From: Pseudonocardiales bacterium
Lineage (GTDB): Bacteria; Actinomycetota; Actinomycetes; Mycobacteriales; Pseudonocardiaceae
DNA: 10,877 nt
Direction of reading: 5' to 3'
Assembly: GCA_013695005.1 (NCBI GenBank)
Contig: JACDBJ010000105.1
Location: 1-10,877, forward strand
Every line of letters starts with the position of its first letter. Positions within the stretch are counted from its first letter, which is position 1. The notes under the pieces are model-generated. The model had not been told where the DNA came from, did no database searches, and saw only the letters and a program-made list of their open reading frames with translations. The translations under genes and the position numbers were made by a program. Positions 6,564-10,877 of this stretch are shown one piece after another.

Positions 6564-7301
6564 GTGGTAATGCGCGTCGGGGTCTATGTGGACGCGTTCA
6601 ACGTCTACTACGGCGGCCGCGCGCTGTGCGGGCGAGGGACGCCGGGCTGGCGCTGGCTGGACCTCACCGGCCTCACCGTCAGCCTCATCGACCAGCGGCT
6701 GTGGTCGAACTCGCGACTTGTCAAGATCGTGTACTGCACCGCGCTGCGGGACCGTGAGGGCAACGTCAGCTCGCTGACCGACCAGAAGACCTACATCGCC
6801 GCTCTGCGCCAGCACAGCTCGATCGTCGAGGTGGTCAGCGGCATCTACGCCCCGCGCACGAAGTCCGGCGTGCTGGTGGACCGCAACGAGCGCCGGGTGC
6901 CGTCGCCCGGAAGCACGGAGCTCCCACGGTGGCTGCCGGCGATCGAAGTTCTCGGCCCGGACGGCCGCACCGAGCTGCGCACCTCGATCACGACGTTCGA
7001 GGAGAAGGGTTCGGACGTCAACGTGGCCAGCCACCTGCTCATCGACGTGCTCACCGACCAGGTGGACGCGGCGGTGGTCCTGTCCAACGACAGCGACCTC
7101 GCGTTCCCGCTGGAGCAGGCCCGGCTGCGGGCCCCGCTGGGCACGGTCAACCCGCGGAAGAACCCCACGGCGATGACGCTGCGTGGTCGAAACGACGATG
7201 GCGTCGGACGGCACTGGTGGCGTCGTCTCAAGGCCTCGGACCTGGTCGCCCATCAGCTTCCGGACCGGGTCGGACGCCTGCGCAAGCCGGAGGGCTGGTG
7301 A
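6564..7301 (+). CDS. NYN-domain (PIN-like) putative ribonuclease
   Basis: This 245-residue protein has the NYN/LabA (DUF88) fold, related to PIN nucleases; members are generally thought to be metal-dependent RNases. Acidic active-site motifs are in order: VYVDAFNVYYGG at 8-18 (Asp10, Asn13), EEKGSDVNVASHLLID at 146-161 (Asp151) and VLSNDSDLAFPLE at 172-184 (Asp176, Asp178). The C-terminus is basic, with WWRRLKASDL at 218-227, and could bind RNA. GTG 6564 is preferred because GGGGA at 6552-6556 is 7 bases upstream; ATG 6570 is an alternative. It begins 4 bases after the epimerase stop and is followed by a strong terminator, so the two genes appear to be one transcript. Substrate and biological role are not visible from sequence. 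No antitoxin-like small gene is next to it. Confidence 0.85.
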   Translation: MVMRVGVYVDAFNVYYGGRALCGRGTPGWRWLDLTGLTVSLIDQRLWSNSRLVKIVYCTALRDREGNVSSLTDQKTYIAALRQHSSIVEVVSGIYAPRTKSGVLVDRNERRVPSPGSTELPRWLPAIEVLGPDGRTELRTSITTFEEKGSDVNVASHLLIDVLTDQVDAAVVLSNDSDLAFPLEQARLRAPLGTVNPRKNPTAMTLRGRNDDGVGRHWWRRLKASDLVAHQLPDRVGRLRKPEGW

Positions 7302-7330
7302 GCCGGCGGTTTGGTATTCTCGACAGACCA

Positions 7331-7368
7331 ACCCGGTTCTCCCGCCTCGGCGGGGGGCCGGGTCTTTT
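7331..7368 (+). terminator. Bipartite intrinsic terminator after the NYN gene
   Basis: The outer stem ACCCGG (7331-7336)/CCGGGT (7358-7363) encloses the inner stem CCCGCC (7341-7346)/GGCGGG (7349-7354), followed by CTTTT (7364-7368). It lies 30 bases after the NYN stop, and its T-tract touches the sodX stop codon. It should stop plus-strand transcription. The same hairpin would also be transcribed just after sodX on the minus strand, but without a good U-tract. Confidence 0.75.
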
Positions 7369-7685
7369 CATGCCGGCTCAGGGCCCAGCCGGTCCAGCCG
7401 GCCTGGCCGCGGCCAGAGCCGCCAGCGGACCACCGCAGGCACCTCGGCCGGACCGAGCTGGCGCGAGTCCGTGCTGCCGCCGGGGTTGTCGCCCAGAACC
7501 CACCAGCCTGCGTCCTGAGACCGCACCACCCGCTTGACCGACAGCTGACCCGACCGGGCGACCCAACGCACCAGCACCACGTCGCCAGGAGCCGGTTCGG
7601 CACCGAACCGCACCAGCACGACATCGCCCTCGGCGAGCGTGGGCGACATCGACTCACCCCGCACTGCCACGCGCCGCCAACGCAC
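7368..7685 (-). CDS. sodX: Nickel-type superoxide dismutase maturation protease (S26 peptidase family)
   Basis: This 105-residue signal-peptidase-like (S26) protein probably removes the N-terminal leader of the NiSOD precursor encoded divergently next door, exposing the His1 that binds nickel. The S26 boxes are present: RGESMSPTL with catalytic Ser12, GDVVLVRW near 34-41, VKRVV with general-base Lys51, and GDNPGGSTDSR at 65-75 (box E). Unlike secretory signal peptidases it has no transmembrane segment, consistent with a cytoplasmic processing enzyme. The GTG start at 7685 has a strong GGAGGGAGG ribosome-binding site (complement of 7692-7700) 6 bases upstream. It is convergent with the NYN gene and divergent from sodN, with 113 bases between the starts. 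The assignment rests on both motif and neighbour; alone it could only be called an S26 peptidase. Confidence 0.9.
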   Translation of the reverse strand: MRWRRVAVRGESMSPTLAEGDVVLVRFGAEPAPGDVVLVRWVARSGQLSVKRVVRSQDAGWWVLGDNPGGSTDSRQLGPAEVPAVVRWRLWPRPGRLDRLGPEPA

Positions 7686-7798
7686 CCAGGCCCTCCCTCC
7701 GGGCGTGGACCCCGACCTCCGTGCTCGAGCCTGCCGGTGGGGACGCCCGAGAGTAGTCTGGGCACCCGTCTAAACGATCACAATGTCCGGGAGGACCC
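7686..7798. promoter_or_regulatory. sodX-sodN divergent intergenic region with overlapping -10 candidates
   Basis: TAGTCT at 7754-7759 fits a TANNNT -10 for sodN. The complement of 7750-7755 reads TACTCT, a -10 candidate for sodX, so the two would overlap by 2 bases. Neither has a good -35. The sodN ribosome-binding site GGGAGG is at 7789-7794, 4 bases before its ATG. I see no TTGCAA-type Nur box. That fits what is known in Streptomyces, where Nur acts on sodN indirectly through an sRNA from the sodF 3' UTR. Confidence 0.35.
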
Positions 7799-8215
7799 AT
7801 GGGGCTGTTGGCCCGCATTCTCCGGCCGCGCCTGGAGGCAACCGCGCACTGCGACCTCCCCTGCGGCGTGTACGACCCCGCCCAGGCCCGCATCGAGGCC
7901 GAGTCGGTGAAGGCGATCCAGGAGAAGTACCAGGACAACGACGACCCGGTCTTCCGGGACCGTGCGCTGCAGATCAAGGAGGAGCGCAGCGACCTGGTCA
8001 AGCATCATCTGTGGGTGCTCTGGACCGACTACTTCAAGCCTCCGCACTTCGAGAAGCACCCCGAGCTGCACGAGCTGTTCAACAAGGCGACCAAGGCCGC
8101 CGGCGGCGGTGAGGGCGGCACCAAGTCCTCCAACGACCCGAAGACGGGCCAGGAGCTGCTGGACTACATCGCGCAGATCGACAAGATCTTCTGGGAGACC
8201 AAGCAGGCTACCTGA
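7799..8215 (+). CDS. sodN: Nickel-containing superoxide dismutase precursor
   Basis: This is the 138-residue precursor of cytoplasmic NiSOD, which converts superoxide to oxygen and hydrogen peroxide; the enzyme family is a homohexamer of four-helix bundles. The 16-residue leader ends ATA, followed by the nickel hook HCDLPCGVY. In mature numbering His1, Cys2 and Cys6 ligate nickel and Tyr9 lines the active site. The known His1-contacting residues Glu17 and Arg47 correspond here to precursor Glu33 and Arg63. The mature chain would be 122 residues, close to the roughly 117 of Streptomyces NiSOD; a Gly/Lys/Ser loop near residues 101-110 may account for the extra length. The conserved C-terminal end GQELLDYIAQIDKIFWETKQ is present. 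Start ATG 7799 is preceded by GGGAGG. Cleavage is expected from the adjacent SodX. Identification is essentially certain from the hook motif. Confidence 0.98.
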   Translation: MGLLARILRPRLEATAHCDLPCGVYDPAQARIEAESVKAIQEKYQDNDDPVFRDRALQIKEERSDLVKHHLWVLWTDYFKPPHFEKHPELHELFNKATKAAGGGEGGTKSSNDPKTGQELLDYIAQIDKIFWETKQAT

Positions 8216-8233
8216 TCCAGGCCTCGAAGGCGG

Positions 8234-8285
8234 CGCTGACCAGCGGATACACCTTCCATCGGTCAGCGTCGCTTGTCGTTGTTGG
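8234..8285 (+). terminator. Hairpin with T-rich tail after sodN
   Basis: CGCTGACC (8234-8241) pairs perfectly with GGTCAGCG (8261-8268) across a 19-base loop, 18 bases after the sodN stop. A GT-rich tract (TCGCTTGTCGTTGTTG, 8269-8284) follows. It is a likely terminator or 3'-end stabiliser for sodN. The tail is not a pure T-run, so efficiency is uncertain. Confidence 0.5.
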
Positions 8286-8295
8286 GTGGCGTTCC

Positions 8296-8325
8296 ACGGC
8301 CCAGCACGGCCCAGGGACGGCCCAA
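8296..8325. repeat. Three tandem ACGGCCCA copies
   Basis: ACGGCCCA(G/A) occurs at 8296-8304, 8306-8314 and 8317-8325, with periods of 10 and 11 bases (about one helical turn). It lies in the 258-base gap between the converging sodN and VOC genes. No function is evident. It could be a protein-binding array or low-complexity drift. The rest of 8216-8473 holds only the two hairpins listed. Confidence 0.4.
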
Positions 8326-8421
8326 GTCCGGCAGTTCTTGATCTCCACGCTGCTGAGGGCTCGTGCGGCACTCCGCTGCCGCCCACGCACCCGCCACTCC
8401 CCCGCGGACCCGGCCTCCCGG

Positions 8422-8450
8422 AGACCTGCCCGCCCGGCGAGGGCAGGTCT
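8422..8450. terminator. Perfect 10-bp stem-loop between convergent genes
   Basis: AGACCTGCCC (8422-8431) and GGGCAGGTCT (8441-8450) form a perfect 10-pair stem with a 9-base loop. On the plus strand it ends TCTTCCC. It is 24 bases beyond the stop of the minus-strand VOC gene and downstream of sodN, so it probably separates the two converging transcripts. It is symmetric enough to act in either direction, though neither side has a long T-tract. Confidence 0.6.
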
Positions 8451-8473
8451 TCCCGCCCGCTGCGGTGCGCAGG

Positions 8474-8824
8474 TTATTCGGTCGGGACGTCGGTGGCCTG
8501 GTCCATCACGTAGATGGTCGCTCCGCCGGGGTCCTGGTAGGTGGCCATGAATCCCCCAGGGATCTCGGAGGGATCGTCGACGACGTGCATTGCAGAGGGC
8601 CGCTTGGCGTGAAACGCCTGCACACTGTCGACCACAAAGAGCGGACCGGACGGCGCACTGGGGTCATGTGCATCCAGCATGAGCTGGACGTTCGTTCCGG
8701 GCAGGGAGAGAGTCACCGTCGCGTCACCTTCGCGCCAGACCTCCTCGCAGCCGAGCCCGTCGCGGTAGAGAGCGAGCGACGCCTCCATGTCGGCCGTCGG
8801 CGCAAACAGGAACTCAAGCTTCAT
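8474..8824 (-). CDS. VOC family protein (glyoxalase/bleomycin-resistance fold)
   Basis: This is a 116-residue single-domain VOC-superfamily protein with two beta-alpha-beta-beta-beta modules. The first runs MKLEFLFAPTADMEASLALYRDGLGCEEVW through VTLSLPGTNVQLMLD (to about 51). The second runs PLFVVDSVQAFHAKR to the C-terminal GGFMATYQDPGGATIYVMDQ (90-109), the usual end of this fold. Members include glyoxalases, dioxygenases, thiol transferases and drug-binding proteins. The metal-ligand set cannot be fixed by eye, so no reaction is assigned. ATG 8824 has GGAGG (complement of 8832-8836) 7 bases upstream. It is divergent from a TetR regulator, with 59 bases and a palindromic operator between them. 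This suggests the regulator senses a compound that the VOC protein binds or modifies (inference). Confidence 0.85.
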   Translation of the reverse strand: MKLEFLFAPTADMEASLALYRDGLGCEEVWREGDATVTLSLPGTNVQLMLDAHDPSAPSGPLFVVDSVQAFHAKRPSAMHVVDDPSEIPGGFMATYQDPGGATIYVMDQATDVPTE

Positions 8825-8862
8825 CGGTGAACCTCCGTCGGTCGTAACTGGCTTCCTTCAGA

Positions 8863-8879
8863 GCATAACGGCATTATGC
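8863..8879. promoter_or_regulatory. TetR-type operator palindrome with overlapping divergent -10 elements
   Basis: GCATAA-CGGCA-TTATGC is a perfect 6+6 inverted repeat with a 5-base spacer, 5 bases before the tetR ATG. Within it, CATTAT (8872-8877, plus) and CATAAT (complement of 8873-8878, minus) are candidate -10 elements for tetR and the VOC gene. A regulator bound here would cover both promoters. The plus-strand start would fall at or next to the tetR ATG. Confidence 0.6.
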
Positions 8880-8883
8880 ACCT

Positions 8884-9396
8884 ATGCGCGAGTGGGTACC
8901 GGTCTCAACGTCCCCGAAGGGCCGACTCGCCCTCGTGGCCGTGCGGGAGTTCGGGTCACGCTCCTTCGAGGAGGTGACCGTCGGTGAACTGGCGGCGTCC
9001 GCAGACGTGACGACGGGCGCGCTCTACCACCACTTTGGAAGCAAGCTCGGCCTGTACGTCTTCGTACGCCGAGACGTAGAGCGACGACTGCTGGACCGGA
9101 TGGAAGGTGCTGCGGCAGGGGCTGGTGCGAACTCGCTTGAGATGGCAATGGTCGTGGGCTTCGACTTCGCTGTGCAGCAGAGCTTCGTCCGGCTCCTGAG
9201 TGAGCGGCCCCCCTGCGGTGAGGACGACCTGATGGCAGACCTCCTCACCCGGCTGAGCAATCCCGTGCCTGAGCCAATCGGACGCGTTCTCGCATCCGCG
9301 TGGCGCGCGGCACTCTCATCAGTGGCCGAGGGCGGATCGATGGAGAGCTCCCGGCGAGCGCTGCTCGCATTGAGCGTCAGCCTCGGCGAACCGTAG
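8884..9396 (+). CDS. TetR family transcriptional regulator
   Basis: This 170-residue regulator has a TetR-type DNA-binding domain at about 11-60: GRLALVAVREFGSRSFEEVTV (helix 1 and turn), then the helix-turn-helix VGELAASADVTTGALYHHFGSK at 33-54, whose ALYHHFGSK end is diagnostic. Residues 62-170 form the helical ligand-binding and dimer domain, with no recognisable ligand signature. The domain is slightly short for the family (usually 190-210 residues). ATG 8884 has no ribosome-binding site and lies 5 bases after an operator/-10 palindrome, so the mRNA may be leaderless. A later start would begin cutting into helix 1. It probably represses itself and the divergent VOC gene. It converges on the membrane-protein gene downstream, with 23 bases between stops and no clear terminator. 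Confidence 0.9.
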   Translation: MREWVPVSTSPKGRLALVAVREFGSRSFEEVTVGELAASADVTTGALYHHFGSKLGLYVFVRRDVERRLLDRMEGAAAGAGANSLEMAMVVGFDFAVQQSFVRLLSERPPCGEDDLMADLLTRLSNPVPEPIGRVLASAWRAALSSVAEGGSMESSRRALLALSVSLGEP

Positions 9397-9419
9397 GCAC
9401 TCCGCGTCCGTGCCGCGCG

Positions 9420-10514
9420 CTACGGCGGGGCCGGCCGGTCCTCAGGCTCTGGCGGCTCGGCCTCGGCCTCGGGATCTTGCGGCGCAGGCGGCACCGTCAC
9501 CGGCTCCGGGCGACGCCTGCGGTCGACGGTCCACCACGCCCAGGTCAGCCCGCCGAGCGGGATCTCCAGGACGTAGGTGAACATCGAGAACAGCAGGACC
9601 GCGGCGGCCGAGGACGCCGGTGGGGCGCCGAGCGCGATCAGCGCTGCGGCGGCGCCGGTCTCGCTGATGCCCACCCCGGACGGCGTGACGAGCACGGTGG
9701 TCAGCACCCGGTTCAGGGCGAACGCCGCGAACATGTAGACCCAGCCGACGTCGACGCCGGTGGCCGCGAGGCAGGCGGCGAACAGCGCGGCCTGCAGGCC
9801 TAGATAGGCGACCTCGGCCAGGGACAGTTGCTTCCACTTCCGGCGGACCAGGTCGATGGTCGAGCGGCGCAGCCGCACCAGCGTCGCGCCGACCCGGCCC
9901 GGTTCCGGCCGCCACCGCTGCGGCAGCACCCGGACCAGAACGTCCACCGCGGTGCCGAGCCAGCGGGCGACCGACTCGCTCCACAGCGCGCCGGTGATGC
10001 CGGCGAGCACCAGCAGGAGCACCCCGCAGGCACCGGCGGCGGCGGAGGCGAGCTTGGGGTCGGGCAGCTCGCCGAACACCACGAGCAGCCCGAGACCGAT
10101 CGCCGGCAGAGCAAGCCGGCCGAGCATGTTCCAGATCCCACTCACCAGCGTCCCGACCAGCACCACCGCAGGCTTGATCCCCCAGCTCCCGGTGAGCGCG
10201 AACGTGACCGCCACGCCCACCGCGCCGCCGAAGGGCAGCAGGTTGCTGACCGCGCTGCCCATCGCGTTGAGCTGGAACCCCTGCCAGTTGCTCAGCCCGG
10301 GGATCGATGCGGTCAGCACGAACGTGTAGGCGTACAGGCCGAGCAGCCAGAGCACGACCATCCCGACGACAGTCAGCACGGACAGCGCGCGGAACTGCGC
10401 GATGACGTCCGCCCATCCCACGCCGGTGACCCACGGGATGCCGAATGCGATGACCGTGCCGGCACCCAGCAACGACAGCAGGGACAACGTGACTTGCACC
10501 CACCGCCGCCTCAT
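9420..10514 (-). CDS. Flippase-like / lysylphosphatidylglycerol synthase TM-domain membrane protein
   Basis: This 364-residue polytopic membrane protein belongs to the LPG_synthase_TM (UPF0104) family. Hydrophobic segments lie near residues 5-28, 43-68, 95-108, 115-148, 158-176, 232-252, 256-276, 285-296 and 301-329. Family motifs include NLLPFGGAVG (91-100) and VLVTPSGVGISETG (275-288). The C-terminal 30 residues are a Pro/Glu-rich cytoplasmic-looking tail after a basic RRRR stop-transfer. There is no soluble aminoacyl-transferase domain, so this is not a full MprF; members of this kind are thought to move or modify envelope lipids. I choose ATG 10514 because it overlaps the upstream stop as ATGA (10514-10511). 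A start at 10556 would add 14 residues inside the neighbouring gene. Coupling to the PIG-L-like gene suggests a shared envelope glycolipid task (inference). Confidence 0.82.
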   Translation of the reverse strand: MRRRWVQVTLSLLSLLGAGTVIAFGIPWVTGVGWADVIAQFRALSVLTVVGMVVLWLLGLYAYTFVLTASIPGLSNWQGFQLNAMGSAVSNLLPFGGAVGVAVTFALTGSWGIKPAVVLVGTLVSGIWNMLGRLALPAIGLGLLVVFGELPDPKLASAAAGACGVLLLVLAGITGALWSESVARWLGTAVDVLVRVLPQRWRPEPGRVGATLVRLRRSTIDLVRRKWKQLSLAEVAYLGLQAALFAACLAATGVDVGWVYMFAAFALNRVLTTVLVTPSGVGISETGAAAALIALGAPPASSAAAVLLFSMFTYVLEIPLGGLTWAWWTVDRRRRPEPVTVPPAPQDPEAEAEPPEPEDRPAPP

Positions 10515-10877
10515 GAGACAGCCGCACCCACACCGGGGTCCCGCCGCACGTACCACTCCGTGCCGAGCACCCAGCCGAAGATCGGCCCGGGTATCCGCAG
10601 CAGCGCGGCGAGGGTTCGCTCGGACTCGCCGCCGCCGGTCTGGCTGACGTGTGCGGCCATGCTCGCCCGCTTGGCCGCGGCGTGGCGGCGCACGCTCAGG
10701 CGGTGGGTGATCTGCGCTCCGGGCGTGTAGGCCCGCTCGAATGCCGCCCGGTCGAACTCCGGCGGGAAGCGGTACACCAGCCCGGCGAGCCGCAGTCCCC
10801 GCAGCAGCAGGTCGCGGTCCACGGTGGCCTCCAGCAGCCGCGGCGTGCCGGCGAGCTGCGCGGCCCGCAGCCCGACG
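10511..10877 (-). CDS. PIG-L (LmbE-like) deacetylase, C-terminal part
   Basis: Only the last 121 residues are in the window; the gene continues past position 10877, so its start is unseen. The stretch GLRAAQLAGTPRLLEAT, then VYRFPPEFDRAAFERAY, ITHRLSVRRHAAAKRASMAAHVSQ and a terminal FGWVLGTEWYVRRD matches the usual C-terminal half of PIG-L family N-acetylglucosaminyl deacetylases. In those, a Lys/Arg-rich helix with the AHxSQ motif precedes a final ExxV/F strand. These enzymes hydrolyse N-acetyl groups of amino sugars using zinc; the metal motif (AHPDD) would lie off-window. A GTG at 10822 could pose as a start, but the frame is open and family-like upstream of it. Its TGA overlaps the ATG of the membrane-protein gene, so the two are translationally coupled. 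Confidence 0.72.
   Translation of the reverse strand, partial: VGLRAAQLAGTPRLLEATVDRDLLLRGLRLAGLVYRFPPEFDRAAFERAYTPGAQITHRLSVRRHAAAKRASMAAHVSQTGGGESERTLAALLRIPGPIFGWVLGTEWYVRRDPGVGAAVS

Noticed and set aside
6564..7301. Toxin-antitoxin system with the NYN protein as toxin
   Set aside because: No small partner gene is adjacent. The neighbour is a full-length sugar epimerase, and NYN proteins of this size are commonly housekeeping-like.
7686..7798. Nur (nickel) operator at sodN
   Set aside because: No TTGCAA-N5-TTGCAA-like sequence is present in the intergenic region.
8208..8390. 60-codon minus-strand frame in the sodN-VOC gap
   Set aside because: A short stretch (WKVYPLVSAAFEAW) looks protein-like, but the frame overlaps the sodN stop and the terminator hairpin, has no ribosome-binding site and matches no family I know. 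At most it is a decayed fragment.
9828..10730. 300-codon plus-strand frame rich in Gln/His/Pro/Arg
   Set aside because: It is antisense to the flippase-like and PIG-L genes, with low-complexity composition and no ribosome-binding site or family motif.

Overview
The window is high-GC DNA with actinomycete features: GTG starts, 4-base start/stop overlaps, a nickel superoxide dismutase, a PAS-GGDEF-EAL protein and TANNNT-type -10 elements. A filamentous actinomycete, possibly Pseudonocardiaceae, is my inference. Many long antisense reading frames are by-products of the GC bias and are not annotated.

Layout. (1) 229-3643, minus strand: a four-gene osmoprotectant (glycine betaine/carnitine/choline class) ABC importer, transcribed as ATPase with a C-terminal CBS-like region, permease, permease, substrate-binding lipoprotein. 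A large stem-loop (161-220) follows the last stop codon. (2) 3768-5657, minus strand: a PAS-GGDEF-EAL cyclic-di-GMP protein whose GGDEF motif is degenerate (SGGEF) and whose EAL residues are intact, so it is probably a phosphodiesterase. Its upstream region carries an ECF-sigma-like promoter and a near-match to the BldD box. (3) 5972-7301, plus strand: a cupin dTDP-sugar 3,5-epimerase followed 4 bases later by an NYN-domain putative ribonuclease, closed by a bipartite terminator. (4) 7368-8215: a divergent nickel-SOD locus, sodX (maturation peptidase, minus) and sodN (NiSOD, plus). (5) 8474-9396: a VOC/glyoxalase-fold gene and a TetR regulator, divergent around a perfect GCATAA-N5-TTATGC palindrome. 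(6) 9420-10877, minus strand: a LPG-synthase-TM/flippase-like membrane protein, translationally coupled to the C-terminal end of a PIG-L deacetylase-like protein that runs off the window.

The genes form several small stress or envelope modules: osmoprotection, c-di-GMP turnover, superoxide defence, a small regulated VOC enzyme and an envelope pair. They do not form one pathway. I see no CRISPR array, tRNA/rRNA, insertion sequence, integrase or obvious defence island. I did not find a clearly novel system. The least expected items are the epimerase-NYN pair, the degenerate GGDEF protein with its regulatory sites, and the TetR operator that appears to overlap the -10 regions of two divergent promoters.
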